Source of the DNA: Oscillibacter sp.
GTDB lineage: Bacteria > Bacillota > Clostridia > Oscillospirales > Oscillospiraceae
Reading direction: 5' to 3'
NCBI GenBank assembly: GCA_014799925.1
Contig: JAAVHC010000045.1
Span: 1 to 60,532 of the forward strand
DNA length: 60,532 bases
Shown here piece by piece: positions 22,797 through 31,988 of the stretch. Positions within the stretch are counted from its first letter, which is position 1; each line of letters begins with the position of its first letter. Position numbers and translations under genes: made by a program. The notes under the pieces are model-generated. The model saw nothing but the letters and a program-made list of their open reading frames with translations, was not told the DNA's origin and searched no databases.

Positions 22797-23805
22797 TGTG
22801 CTTGGACGAGAGTTGAACTCTTCCCAGAAGGCTGCCGCCGTTGTTGTTTCCCTGGGCGCGGAAAAGGCATCCATGATCTACCAGTACCTTGAGCCGACGG
22901 ATCTGGAGACCCTGACGCTGGAGGTGGCCCGGCTGGGCATGCTGGACGCCCAGCAGACGGAGGATGTCCTCAGCGAGTTTTACCAGAACTGCATGACCCA
23001 GAAGGCGGTGACCGAGGGCGGTCTGGAATATGCCCGCACCGTGCTGGAGAAGGCTTTCGGCGTGGCCACGGCGACCAGCCTCCTGGAGAAGGTGACCAAG
23101 AGCCTGAAAAACAGGGAGTTTGCTTTCCTGGACAAGGCGGACGTCAAGAGCCTGTACTCCGCCCTGCAGAACGAGCGTCCCCAGACCGTGGCTCTGGTGC
23201 TCAGCTATGTGGACCCCGGCAAGGCTGCCGGCGTCATCGAGCAGCTGCCGCCTGAGCGGCAGGTGCGGGTGGTGGAGGCCATCGCCACCATGGAGAGCGC
23301 CTCCCCCACCGCCGTCAAGATCATCGAGGCGGAGATGGAGAAGAAGTTCTCCAGCATGCTCACGACGTCCAACGTCAAGGTGGGCGGTATCGACTACGTG
23401 GCCGGCATTATGAACAATCTGGACCGCTCCAGCGAGAAGACCATCTTCGACCGCTTGGGTGTGGAAAACGCGGAGCTGGCCGAAGAGATCCGCAAGCGGA
23501 TGTTCGTCTTCGAGGATATCGTCACCATGGACGACCGGTCCGTCCAGCGCTTCGTCCGGGACTGCGACCCGCGGGATCTGGTGCTGGCCCTCAAGCTGGC
23601 CAACGGCGATGTGTCCAACAAGCTGTTTATGAACATGTCCGCCCGTATGGCGGAGAGCATCCGGGACGATCTGGAGATTACAACCAACGTCCGGATGAAG
23701 GACGCGGAAGACGCGCAGCAGCGTATTGTCGGCGTGATCCGCGACCTGGAGGAGAAGGGCGAGATCGTTATCCTGAAGGGCGGAAAGGACGATATCATTG
23801 CGTAA
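22789..23805 (+). CDS. fliG: Flagellar motor switch protein FliG
   Basis: 338 residues. Torque-generating switch protein. Three-domain armadillo architecture is seen: SSQKAAAVVVSLGAEKAS near the start (binds FliF), the middle NERPQTVALVLSYVDPGKAAGV with the EHPQ-equivalent, and the C-terminal charged torque helix with DDRSVQRFVRDCDPRDLVLALK (about 245-266, cut here to DRSVQRFVRDCDPRDLVLAL). ATG 22789 is preferred to 22780 by ribosome-site spacing. Confidence 0.95.
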   Translation: MADVLGRELNSSQKAAAVVVSLGAEKASMIYQYLEPTDLETLTLEVARLGMLDAQQTEDVLSEFYQNCMTQKAVTEGGLEYARTVLEKAFGVATATSLLEKVTKSLKNREFAFLDKADVKSLYSALQNERPQTVALVLSYVDPGKAAGVIEQLPPERQVRVVEAIATMESASPTAVKIIEAEMEKKFSSMLTTSNVKVGGIDYVAGIMNNLDRSSEKTIFDRLGVENAELAEEIRKRMFVFEDIVTMDDRSVQRFVRDCDPRDLVLALKLANGDVSNKLFMNMSARMAESIRDDLEITTNVRMKDAEDAQQRIVGVIRDLEEKGEIVILKGGKDDIIA

Positions 23806-24664
23806 TATTCTCAAGGGGCTCCTTGACGCAAAGGAATACCGGTTTCCAGACGCCGCCGAGCTCCAGATGGAGGAGGAGACGCCGCCGGAGACTTCCGGCG
23901 GGGAGGAGACCGGCGAGCCGGCAGCCCCTCCGGCATTTGAACCGGAGGAGACGCCCCGGGCGGACGGATCTCTGCCCGGAATGGAGGGACCCTCCGGCTC
24001 CCGTCAGGAATCCGGCGGTCCCGTGCAGTACGCTCAGCTCCAGGCGGAGCTGATCCTCCGGCAGGCGCGGGAGGAGGCGGAGCAGCTGCTGGCCAATGCC
24101 CGTGCCGCCGCCAAGGCGGAGCAGGAGGAAATCCGCATGGGGGCCCGCGACGAGGGCTACCGGGAGGGCTACGCCCAGGGAACCGCCAAGGCGATGGATG
24201 ACGCCCTGCGGGACCGGGAGGCCACCGCGGCCCGGCTGGAAAAAGAGGTGCAGAACTTTCTGGAGAAGGCGGATATGGCCCGGGAGGAGGTTCTGCTCCA
24301 GGCCCGTGACGAGTTGCTGGATCTGTGCATCGCGGTGGCGGAGAAGGTGGTCCGGGTGAGTCTGAAGAGCAGCAGCGAGGTGATCGTGCGGATGATCCAG
24401 ACGGCTACCGAGCGGCTGAAGCGGCAGGAATGGGTTCACATCTACATCTCCGGCTGCGACACCAAGGGCCTGGCACAGATTTCGCCGGCCCTGACCACGG
24501 CCCTGGGGGCCCTGAGCCAGCACGTGAAAATCATTCCAATGGGCGACGACGAGGGCGGGACCTGCATTGTGGAAACCCCGGAGGAGATCATCGACGCCAG
24601 CGTTTCAACTCAAATGACCAATATCCGGGATCTGCTCCGCGACCAGATGGGCGCGCAGTTCTGA
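23798..24664 (+). CDS. fliH: Flagellar assembly protein FliH
   Basis: 288 residues. FliH regulates the FliI export ATPase. An acidic, proline-rich N-terminal segment (about 20-85) is followed by a coiled coil (AELILRQAREEAEQLLANA), the GxxxG-like region GYREGYAQGTAKAM and a C-terminal V/F-type stator-like domain (about 175-288). TTG start within the end of fliG; AAGGA lies nine bases upstream. The proline/glutamate-rich N-terminus is an extension relative to most FliH proteins. Confidence 0.9.
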   Translation: MRNILKGLLDAKEYRFPDAAELQMEEETPPETSGGEETGEPAAPPAFEPEETPRADGSLPGMEGPSGSRQESGGPVQYAQLQAELILRQAREEAEQLLANARAAAKAEQEEIRMGARDEGYREGYAQGTAKAMDDALRDREATAARLEKEVQNFLEKADMAREEVLLQARDELLDLCIAVAEKVVRVSLKSSSEVIVRMIQTATERLKRQEWVHIYISGCDTKGLAQISPALTTALGALSQHVKIIPMGDDEGGTCIVETPEEIIDASVSTQMTNIRDLLRDQMGAQF

Positions 24665-24683
24665 CCGGATCAGGAAAGAAAGG

Positions 24684-25991
24684 ATGGCTATGTTCCGCGA
24701 GCTGATTCCCCAGGTCCGGTCGGCGGAGACCATGAGCCGCACCGGGAAAATTGAAAACATCGTGGGCATGTCCATCGAGGCCTCCGGCGGACGGGCCGCC
24801 ATTGGCGACATCTGCCGCATTTATTCCAATGAATCGGGAGGCCAGATCCCCGCCGAGGTGGTGGGGTTCAAAAACGACCATATTCTACTCATGCCCTATG
24901 CTAATATGAGTGGGATAAGCGCGGGCAACTTTGTCCGCAACACCGGTAAGCGGCTGACGCTGCCGGTGGGCCCCTTTCTGCGGGGGAGAGTTATCAACGC
25001 CCTGGGCCAGCCCATTGACGGCGGGGAGCCCTTTGGGCGGGGGGACACCTTCTCCATTGACAGCGCCTACATAAATCCTATGACCCGTCCACCCATCCGG
25101 GAGCGGATGGAGTTCGGAGTCAAGGCCATCGACAGTATGCTGACCATCGGCAAGGGCCAGCGTATCGGCATCTTTGCCGGAACCGGCGTGGGCAAGTCCA
25201 CCCTGATGGGCATGATCGCAAAGAACGTCAAGGCGGACATCAATGTTATTGCTCTGGTGGGCGAGCGCGGCCGCGAGGTGCTGGAGTTTATGCAGAAGGA
25301 CCTGGGCGAGGAGGGGATGCGCCGCTCCATTCTGGTGGTGGCAACCTCCGATCAGCCCGCCATGCTGCGGATGAAGTGTCCCAGCGTGGCAACCAGCATC
25401 GCCGAGTACTTCCGAGACCAGGGGTACGACGTGTTGCTGATGATGGATTCCCTGACCCGTTTCGCCATGGCCCAGCGGGAAATCGGCCTGGCCATCGGCG
25501 AGCCGCCGGTGGCGCGGGGCTACACCCCTTCCATGTACGCGGAGATGCCCAAGCTCCTGGAGCGCAGCGGCAATTTCCAGAAGGGCTCCATCACCGGCGT
25601 GTATACCGTGCTGGTGGAGGGCGACGACACCAACGAGCCCATCGCGGACACGGTCCGCGGCATCCTGGACGGCCATATCGTGCTGTCGAGGCAGCTGGCC
25701 AACAGCAACCACTTCCCCGCTATCGACGTGGGAGCCAGTATCTCCCGTCTGATGGTGGAGATCGTCTCCCCGGAACACCGGCAGCTGGCCAGCAAGCTGC
25801 GGGACGTCATGGGCGTATATGAGAAGAACGCCGACCTGGTGTCCATCGGCGCGTACAAGGCCGGCACCAATCCCAAGCTGGACCACGCGCTGGGGAAGAT
25901 CGACGCCATTAACGACTTTCTGATGCAGGGCATCAACGAGAGCTTTTCCTACGACGAGAGCCTGGAGCTCCTGCGGCGCATCATGCGCTGA
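24684..25991 (+). CDS. fliI: Flagellum-specific ATP synthase FliI
   Basis: 435 residues, standard length. ATPase of the flagellar type III export apparatus, related to F1 beta. Walker A is GTGVGKST within RIGIFAGTGVGKSTLMGMIA (about 155-174), Walker B VLLMMDSLTRFAMAQREIGL (about 243-262), and the family stretch GEPPVARGYTPSMYAEMPKL follows. ATG 24684 and ATG 24690 are both possible starts. Confidence 0.97.
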   Translation: MAMFRELIPQVRSAETMSRTGKIENIVGMSIEASGGRAAIGDICRIYSNESGGQIPAEVVGFKNDHILLMPYANMSGISAGNFVRNTGKRLTLPVGPFLRGRVINALGQPIDGGEPFGRGDTFSIDSAYINPMTRPPIRERMEFGVKAIDSMLTIGKGQRIGIFAGTGVGKSTLMGMIAKNVKADINVIALVGERGREVLEFMQKDLGEEGMRRSILVVATSDQPAMLRMKCPSVATSIAEYFRDQGYDVLLMMDSLTRFAMAQREIGLAIGEPPVARGYTPSMYAEMPKLLERSGNFQKGSITGVYTVLVEGDDTNEPIADTVRGILDGHIVLSRQLANSNHFPAIDVGASISRLMVEIVSPEHRQLASKLRDVMGVYEKNADLVSIGAYKAGTNPKLDHALGKIDAINDFLMQGINESFSYDESLELLRRIMR

Positions 25992-26103
25992 TGTTTATCT
26001 GCGCGAGGCACGGGTAAACATCAGATGTGCGGCCGGGACCGCGCCTCATGCACGGCGAGGTCTGAACATCTAAACGGACATGAGATGAAAAGGGAGACTT
26101 CGC

Positions 26104-26556
26104 ATGAAGAAATTCCGATTTTCCCTGGAAACCGTCCTGGAATACAAGCAGCAGGTTCTGGATTCTCTCCAGACCGAACACGGGGCCATCCTGGCCAGGG
26201 TGAGGCGGCAGGAGGAGCTGATCGAGCGGCTTGAGGCGGACTATTGGGCGCTGAGCGGCGAGTTCAACCAGCGGAAGTCCGAGGGGATCAACATTCTGGA
26301 CGCCATGAAGTATGAGCAGTACCTGCGCTCCTCGGAGCGGCAGATCGAGGAAGCTTACGCCCGTCTGACGAAGCTGCGGGAGCAGGCGGAAAAGAAGCGG
26401 ATCGAAGTAGTGGAAGCCCGAAAGGAGACCGCTTCCATTGAGAAGCTGCGGGAGAAGAAGCTGGCGAGCTACAATAAGGCCGCCCAGAAGGAGGAAGAAA
26501 AGGTGATCGACGAGTTTGTCACCACCAAGCGGGCCATGGAGGCCCAGAGCGCATAA
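26104..26556 (+). CDS. fliJ: Flagellar export protein FliJ
   Basis: 150 residues, essentially one long coiled coil (about 15-125), starting with KKFRFSLETVLEYKQQV, the characteristic FliJ N-terminus. FliJ stimulates FliI and escorts chaperones. The gap to fliI (25992-26103) contains an imperfect hairpin TGATGTTTA/TAAACATCA and no gene. RBS AAAGGGAGACTTCGC. Confidence 0.93.
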   Translation: MKKFRFSLETVLEYKQQVLDSLQTEHGAILARVRRQEELIERLEADYWALSGEFNQRKSEGINILDAMKYEQYLRSSERQIEEAYARLTKLREQAEKKRIEVVEARKETASIEKLREKKLASYNKAAQKEEEKVIDEFVTTKRAMEAQSA

Positions 26557-26759
26557 AGTGAAATGGTGAGTATCGTCCTGCGGGACGTTCTCAGATACAT
26601 AGCAGGACCCGAAAATAACGGAAAGGTGGTGAGGCCGGTCTCATGTGCAGATCCCATTCCAGAGGGAAGGGAGGTGAGCGGCAGGACGGCGGCAGAATGC
26701 GCCGTTTCAAACGACTTACCCACGCGGATGCGCGGAGCGAAGACGAAGGGGAAATAAGG
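26557..26759 (+). other. Non-coding, probably structured region ahead of the unknown flagellar gene
   Basis: 203 bases. GTATC-GTCC-TGCG-GGAC-x8-GATAC (about 26571-26599) can fold as a nested hairpin. A 64-codon frame from 26563 exists, but starts without a clear ribosome site and has no recognisable sequence, so I treat it as non-coding. No known riboswitch recognised. Confidence 0.4.
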
Positions 26760-27806
26760 ATGGATTTCAACACCCTGGCAAACGGTATTTATGCCAACAT
26801 GAACACCGCCGTGCCGCTCAGCCAAGATGGGACGATGAGGACCACCGGACGCGACGAATTCCTGAAGGAAGCGGAGCGTGCCTGGAGCGAAGCGACGGAG
26901 AAACGCGCGGAGGATAAACTCTACGCGGGCAGCGAGACCCGAACCACCCTGGCAGAGACGGAGATTGCCGTGCTGCGCAACAAGTACGATGTCCGGAACA
27001 TGTCCGACGAGCAGTATGACGATTTTCTGGACGATCTGGAGGACATGGGAGCCATTTCCGGGCAGGAAAAAAGGCTTCTGGGCTATAACGGCAACGTTGT
27101 GGCAGGCGATCAGGATGAAAAGGGCGGGTCGGTCTGGCGAAATTTTGATATCTACAGCGTGTGGGAGTGGCTGGGCAAAGATACTCCTGCTTTTAAGCGG
27201 GAGGACGCCAACGGAGACATCCTCAGGTGGATCACCGACAGGCTCAAGTGGAATCCGGTGGCAATGACTGCGGCGCAGCGGGAAAACGAGGCAGCGGAGA
27301 TCGACCTGTTTGAGAACCTTTCCGCGATTCTGGCCCGCATGACGGGCACGCAGCCGGTCAAGGCGCAGGAGAGCGGCGGCAGGGAAGCGGACGCGGAGCC
27401 TGATCTCATCGACCAGATCGCGGACCCCGGCAGCGCTTTCTACCAGGATATGTTCCAGCGAATGAGGCTCCAGCTGGAGGAGTCCGAGGAGGAGAGGAAA
27501 AAGCAGGCCGTTATCGACGCGTTGGACGCTGTTCTGGAGGGGATGCGCTCCACGGACGGCGCGGCCAGAAGGAAGGACATGGTTTCCTCTATAGCGGAGC
27601 TCTCCAAGGAGATCAGCCGGCTGGACGAGGACGACCCCGGACGGACGCAGCTGGACCTGTTCCGGCAGCGGCCGAACCGAATGGGCATCTACATGGACCT
27701 GGACGCGGGCGGCGGGGACGGAAAGCGTTCCCTCACAGTTGGCGAGACCCTGACCCAAATGCTCATCCGTGAGGAGGAGCAGACACCCTATTTTGACATG
27801 ATATGA
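26760..27806 (+). CDS. Unknown protein of the fliJ-fliK interval
   Basis: 348 residues, soluble, acidic and helical, with no membrane helix or signal peptide. It starts MDFNTLANGIYANMNTAVPL and contains YDVRNMSDEQYDDFLDDLEDMG (about 78-99), a stretch like those found in flagellar or spore-associated proteins, and a long C-terminal helical region. I do not recognise the family. ATG 26760 follows GGGGAAATAAGG; longer in-frame extensions are possible. Position between fliJ and fliK, where other genomes place ylxF (a membrane MgtE-like protein), suggests a role in export or hook-length control; it is not YlxF, which is membrane-bound. Confidence 0.75.
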   Translation: MDFNTLANGIYANMNTAVPLSQDGTMRTTGRDEFLKEAERAWSEATEKRAEDKLYAGSETRTTLAETEIAVLRNKYDVRNMSDEQYDDFLDDLEDMGAISGQEKRLLGYNGNVVAGDQDEKGGSVWRNFDIYSVWEWLGKDTPAFKREDANGDILRWITDRLKWNPVAMTAAQRENEAAEIDLFENLSAILARMTGTQPVKAQESGGREADAEPDLIDQIADPGSAFYQDMFQRMRLQLEESEEERKKQAVIDALDAVLEGMRSTDGAARRKDMVSSIAELSKEISRLDEDDPGRTQLDLFRQRPNRMGIYMDLDAGGGDGKRSLTVGETLTQMLIREEEQTPYFDMI

Positions 27807-27829
27807 GTGAAAAGAGGTGACGACAGACA

Positions 27830-29083
27830 GTGAACACAGTAGAAAACGCTCTGCTGCAGCAGATGCAGAAAATGGCGGCGAATCTGGCCGCGATTCAGAG
27901 CGCAGCAGGCAAGGACAAAAACAATCAGGCCGCGGTCAGCTTCCAGGAGATGATGCAGCAGCAGTCCGGCGGCAAGGTTTCCACTGAGACGGGCACCAGG
28001 GACGCGGCTCCCGAGAAGCAGGTGAAGGACCCGGAGGAGGCGCTTCAGGAGGACAAGGCTCCCACTCAGGAGCAGGACCAGGAGGTTGAGGAGCTGAAGC
28101 CCGAAAATCTGGCGGCCAACCCCAACGCGATCAGCCTTATGGACCTGTTCCGGCCTGAGATCGTGGAAAATATCAGCGAGCAGCCCGTCGTGGAGACCGT
28201 GCTGGATCCCATTCCCCAGGAGGCGGTGGAAGAGGCTGATATGGACCTAGGCGGACAGGGGGCCGATCTGGAGACCGCGGTGGATTCCGACGTGGGCGCG
28301 GAGGTGTCTATGGAGCAGCAGCCCCGCGACTTCCGGGAGACCATGGAGGAGGCGCCCAGACATCAGGAGGCGCGGACCGCGGAGACCGAGACCGTGGAGA
28401 CCCGGCAGGCCGCCCCGGAGCAGAAGACTGCGGAGACCCGGCAGGCCGCCCCGGAGCAGGAGACTGCGGAGACCCGGCAGGCTGCCCCGGAGCAGACCGT
28501 GGAGCGGGAAGACAAGCCCGACAGTGAGCTTGAGGTCCGCGTGGAGGTCCGGCAGAAAAACGAGGAAGCGCCCAGCGGCGAGACGGCCGCTCCGGAGCAG
28601 CCCGTATTTCATGAGACCCAGGCCGTTCCCGTAAAGGTGGGTGAACGGTACGAGACCGTGGACACCCAGAAGCCCGATATGGACGATCATCTGGCGGATA
28701 ACATCCACACGGCGGTGCAGGCTGGACAGGACCGGGTGGAGATCCGGCTGATGCCTCAGAATCTGGGCAGCCTGGTCATCGAGATGACCAAGGATACCAA
28801 CGGCGTGCTTCAGGTGGTGCTTCACGCGTCCACTCCCAAGGCGGAGGGACTGCTTAACCAGCATCTGAACCATTTGCAGACGGCTTTGCAGGGCTATGGC
28901 CACGAGGAGGTCCGGCTGGAGGTTCAGCGGAATCAGGAGAGCCAGCAGCACTTCCGTCAGGCCGATCCAGACGGACGGGGCCAGCAGCAGCACCACCGGC
29001 ATCAGGAGCGCCAGGAGGAGCAGACCGGCGGGGAGGAATTCCTTCAGAAGCTGCGTCTGGGACTGTTCGGCGTGGAGGAGTAA
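27830..29083 (+). CDS. fliK: Flagellar hook-length control protein FliK
   Basis: 417 residues. FliK acts as a secreted ruler that switches export from hook to filament. The C-terminal domain (about 290-365: DRVEIRLMPQNLGSLVIEMT, then HLNHLQTALQGYG) is the conserved hook-length domain. The N-terminal ruler is Glu/Gln/Pro-rich and contains three 12-residue repeats (AETRQAAPEQ; DNA 28394-28501). The tail is Gln/His-rich. GTG start behind AGAGGTGA. Confidence 0.93.
   Translation: MNTVENALLQQMQKMAANLAAIQSAAGKDKNNQAAVSFQEMMQQQSGGKVSTETGTRDAAPEKQVKDPEEALQEDKAPTQEQDQEVEELKPENLAANPNAISLMDLFRPEIVENISEQPVVETVLDPIPQEAVEEADMDLGGQGADLETAVDSDVGAEVSMEQQPRDFRETMEEAPRHQEARTAETETVETRQAAPEQKTAETRQAAPEQETAETRQAAPEQTVEREDKPDSELEVRVEVRQKNEEAPSGETAAPEQPVFHETQAVPVKVGERYETVDTQKPDMDDHLADNIHTAVQAGQDRVEIRLMPQNLGSLVIEMTKDTNGVLQVVLHASTPKAEGLLNQHLNHLQTALQGYGHEEVRLEVQRNQESQQHFRQADPDGRGQQQHHRHQERQEEQTGGEEFLQKLRLGLFGVEE
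28394..28501 (+). repeat. 36-bp tandem repeats in fliK
   Basis: Three in-frame units (28394-28429, 28430-28465, 28466-28501), each encoding xETRQAAPEQxx with GCGGAGACCCGGCAGGC in the last two units. They lie in the ruler part, so copy number would alter the length of the ruler. Confidence 0.9.
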
Positions 29084-29102
29084 CAGAAAGGAATAACTGC
29101 CA

Positions 29103-29726
29103 ATGAGCAACGATATGTTTGACGGCATCGGGCCCGACCTGTATAACTATTACAACAGAGTTGACCAGGCGACCGCGGCCCAATACCGGGCGGCAACAGT
29201 CAAGGCGAGCTCCGCCGAGGCAAATAATACCCTCTCCTTTGAGGATATGCTGCTGCTGATGGTGACCCAGCTGCAAAACCAGACCATCGACAACACCGCC
29301 GATACCAACGACATGATGAACCAGATCATCCAGATGACGGTCATGCAGGCCATCACTGAGATGAGCACCCAGGTGCAGGACCTGACCGAGGCCAACATTC
29401 TCACCTACTCCGCTTCCCTGGTGGGGCAGACGGTGACCGTGCCGGTGTACGACAAGTACGGCGAGATCGTGGGCGAGAAGGCCGACGTGGTGACCGCCAC
29501 CGGTACATACAACGGCCAGCGGGTGATCTTCATGGGAGACGAGTACTACCCCCTCAACCAGATTATGGCCGTGGGCGTGCTGCCGGAGCGGAGAGCTGAG
29601 ACAACGGACCAGGATCAGGACGCCGGGTCAGGCAGCGTACCCCCCGTCACGGGAACGGACGAAGGGAATAAGGACGAAGGCGGAACGGACGCCGCTGATG
29701 AAACGGTCGATAAGGCGCTGGGATAA
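29103..29726 (+). CDS. flgD: Flagellar hook capping protein FlgD
   Basis: 207 residues. FlgD caps the growing hook and is removed after assembly. The N-terminal motif FEDMLLLMVTQLQNQ (about 45-59) and the middle Thr/Met-rich region QIIQMTVMQAITEMSTQVQD are typical; the FLN-like part with GQTVTVPVYDKYGE follows. A charged, disordered tail of about 40 residues ends the protein. RBS AGAAAGGAATAACTGCC. Confidence 0.93.
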   Translation: MSNDMFDGIGPDLYNYYNRVDQATAAQYRAATVKASSAEANNTLSFEDMLLLMVTQLQNQTIDNTADTNDMMNQIIQMTVMQAITEMSTQVQDLTEANILTYSASLVGQTVTVPVYDKYGEIVGEKADVVTATGTYNGQRVIFMGDEYYPLNQIMAVGVLPERRAETTDQDQDAGSGSVPPVTGTDEGNKDEGGTDAADETVDKALG

Positions 29727-29764
29727 CGTCCCCCTCCCCATCGTACCGGAAAGAGGATGAGCGT

Positions 29765-30154
29765 ATGACAGATCGAATCACACCCATAGACCGGTTAAGC
29801 CAGGTGGAGCAGGTGCAGCCGGTTCGCCGCAGGGACGCGGGAAGCCGGTTTGGCGCTATGTTACAGAGAGAAATCCAGAGCTCCTCGACGGAAACCTTCT
29901 CTGTGGCTTTTTCCAAGCACGCCAGGGCGCGGGCCGAGGAACGAGGCATTGAGGTGACGCCCACGTTGATGGACCAGCTGGCGGACAGCGTGGAGCGGGC
30001 CAGCGCCAAGGGAGCTACCAACATTCTGGCGTTTGACGCCACGAGGGCGTTTATCATCAACATCCCTCACGGACGGGTCATTACCACCATGTCTCAGGAA
30101 GAGATGCAGGAAAATATCTTTACCAATATTGACGGCGCCGTTCTTTTGAAATAA
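29765..30154 (+). CDS. TIGR02530-type flagellar operon protein
   Basis: 129 residues. The stretch SVAFSKHARARAEERGIEV and LDQLADSVERASAKGA-x-LAFDATRAFIINI match a small family found only in flagellar operons between flgD and flgE, TIGR02530. Its molecular role is not established as far as I know. GAGGATGAGCG precedes the ATG. The start SVAFSKHA with repeated Arg/Ala resembles an export-chaperone helix, but this is inference. Confidence 0.85.
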   Translation: MTDRITPIDRLSQVEQVQPVRRRDAGSRFGAMLQREIQSSSTETFSVAFSKHARARAEERGIEVTPTLMDQLADSVERASAKGATNILAFDATRAFIINIPHGRVITTMSQEEMQENIFTNIDGAVLLK

Positions 30155-30247
30155 GATAAGAGCAGGACCTTTTCAGGATGCTTTGCCCTCCCGTCCGATT
30201 GACGGGGGAGCGGCGGCGCTAAAAGGCAAAAAGGAGATTTTTATCGC

Positions 30248-31552
30248 ATGACTGGAGCAATGTATGCCGCAATCGGCGGCCTCAAGACGCACATGTCCAA
30301 CCTCAACGTCATCGGCAACAATATCGCGAACGTCAACACCACGGCCTATAAGGCCCAGCGGATGATCTTCCAGGAGTCCCTGTATGTCACCAGCAGGGCC
30401 GGCAGCGACGGCACCGCCACCCGGGGCGGCAACACCCCCTCCCAGGTGGGTTACGGCGTCAAGATGGGTTCCATCGACCTGAGCATGTCCCCCGGCACCT
30501 ACAACCCCACCGGCAACGCCCTGGACTGCATGATCGACGGAGACGGCTTCTTTATGGTGGGCACCAAGGATCTGGTGATGGACAGCGGCGACGCGCTCAA
30601 CCGCGCCAATTTTACCAGGGCCGGCACCTTCCGCGTGGACGCCAGGGGCTACGTGGTGGACAACCAGAACAACGTGGTCTACGGCTTCCAGATGGTGTAT
30701 AACCCCAATTACATCAAGGGCGCGGACGAGGCGACCATCCTCGAAAACAAGCAGAACGGGATCAACGTAGAGGATAAGCTGATCCTCAGCACCACCCTGG
30801 TGCCCCTGCGGGTGCCCCTGGCCGCCGTGGAGCCGACGGAGGCCAACGGCGGCATTGACCCCGAGACGCAGGAGCACCGCTGGGAAGCGGGCGACCCGGT
30901 CTATGACGTGCTGGGCGGACATGGCACGGGGACTACGGAGCGGAAGAACCTGTCCCTTGCCAACCCCGCTTTCTATAATACGGAAGACGGCTCCTTTGCG
31001 GACGGCATCCCCGGAGGCGCGAACTCCGTAGACGGCGAGGAGGAGTTTAACGCCGAGAACTTCATCACCGTCAACGGCGGAGCCATCCCCAACCTCAACG
31101 ACACCGTGGCCGGACTGGAGGGCCTGAGCGTCAACGAGAACGGCGCCATCATCGGCACCGCCGGCAACGGCGACACCGTGATCGTGGGCTACATCGCCAT
31201 CGCACAGGTGACCGCCCCCGACGGCGTGACCCATATCGGTGGCCCCTATTACAAGGCCCAGGAGGGTTCGGGCGCCGTGTCCGTGGGCATTCCCGGCGGC
31301 CTGCTGGAGGCGGGCGTCTACCTCAACAACGCCACGGCCGACGAGGAGATGAACTACACCCCGGAGCTGCAGAACCTGCTCAGCCAGATGAAGAGCGTCA
31401 AGATCCAGGGCAGCGGCCTGGAGGCCTCCACCGCCGACGTGGCGACGGAGTTCGCCAACATGATCGTAACCCAGCGCGGCTATCAGGCCAACACCCGCAT
31501 CGTCACCGTCACCGACTCCATGCTGGAAGAGCTGGTGAACATGAAGCGGTAA
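30248..31552 (+). CDS. flgE: Flagellar hook protein FlgE
   Basis: 434 residues. FlgE polymerises into the hook. The conserved N-terminal motif NVIGNNIANVNTTAYKAQR (about 20-38) and the C-terminal segment FANMIVTQRGYQANTRIVT, DSMLEELVNMKR are typical; the middle (about 100-320) is variable, with Gly/Asn-rich surface segments. ATG 30248 follows AAAGGAGATTTTTATCGC. A strong GC hairpin lies 43 bases after the stop. Confidence 0.95.
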   Translation: MTGAMYAAIGGLKTHMSNLNVIGNNIANVNTTAYKAQRMIFQESLYVTSRAGSDGTATRGGNTPSQVGYGVKMGSIDLSMSPGTYNPTGNALDCMIDGDGFFMVGTKDLVMDSGDALNRANFTRAGTFRVDARGYVVDNQNNVVYGFQMVYNPNYIKGADEATILENKQNGINVEDKLILSTTLVPLRVPLAAVEPTEANGGIDPETQEHRWEAGDPVYDVLGGHGTGTTERKNLSLANPAFYNTEDGSFADGIPGGANSVDGEEEFNAENFITVNGGAIPNLNDTVAGLEGLSVNENGAIIGTAGNGDTVIVGYIAIAQVTAPDGVTHIGGPYYKAQEGSGAVSVGIPGGLLEAGVYLNNATADEEMNYTPELQNLLSQMKSVKIQGSGLEASTADVATEFANMIVTQRGYQANTRIVTVTDSMLEELVNMKR

Positions 31553-31594
31553 GGCTGAGAGCCGGTAACCAGACGTAAAAGTGTGTCCCCCATT

Positions 31595-31625
31595 CCCCCC
31601 GGCCGCTTTCGCGGCGGCCGGGGGG
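31595..31625 (+). other. Strong intercistronic hairpin between flgE and flbD
   Basis: A perfect 12-bp stem (CCCCCCGGCCGC, 31595-31606, with 31614-31625), loop TTTCGCG, no T-run after it. This could trim or protect the message, raising the abundance of flgE mRNA relative to downstream genes. Confidence 0.7.
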
Positions 31626-31649
31626 CGGGGAAAACGAAAGGAGTTCATC

Positions 31650-31865
31650 ATGATCGTACTGACTAAACGCAGCAATGAACGGTTCCTTATCAATCACAAT
31701 CAGATCGAGAGCATCGAGATGATCCCCGAATCCAAGATTGTCATGATGAACCGGGATTATTTCATCGTCAAGGAGACGCCGGAGGAGATCATCAAGAAGA
31801 TCCAGGAGTATAACGCCAAGGTGCAGGATGTTCACCGGACCATCACCGTGAGCGACAGACGCTGA
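31650..31865 (+). CDS. flbD: Flagellar protein FlbD
   Basis: 71 residues, the usual size. MIVLTKRSNERFLINHNQIESIE is the recognised FlbD/YlzI N-terminus (shown here only to 20 residues: MIVLTKRSNERFLINHNQIE), and TPEEIIKKIQEYN follows. Function is not defined; its gene always sits between flgE and motA. ATG 31650 has AAAGGAGTTCATC. The longer frame from 31581 crosses the hairpin and lacks support. Confidence 0.93.
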   Translation: MIVLTKRSNERFLINHNQIESIEMIPESKIVMMNRDYFIVKETPEEIIKKIQEYNAKVQDVHRTITVSDRR

Positions 31866-31874
31866 CGCCCCAGG

Positions 31875-31937
31875 GGGGCGCGTTTGAGGAATGTTAAGGC
31901 CGGGGAGATCGGCCTGAACGCACCTCAAATGCGCCCC
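31875..31937 (+). other. Branched intercistronic hairpin between flbD and motA
   Basis: GGGGCGCGTTTGAGG (31875-31889) pairs with CCTCAAATGCGCCCC (31923-31937), one pair a G-U in RNA, and AGGCCG (31897-31902) with CGGCCT (31910-31915). No T-run. Another small hairpin CTCCC/GGGAG follows before motA. Confidence 0.7.
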
Positions 31938-31988
31938 GCGCGAGAGACAATTCTCCCTTCTGCGGGAGTAAAATGGTGGTAAAAGATT

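Noticed and set aside
26563-26757. 64-codon frame ahead of the unknown flagellar gene
   Set aside because: No ribosome site and no recognisable sequence; the stretch shows hairpins instead.
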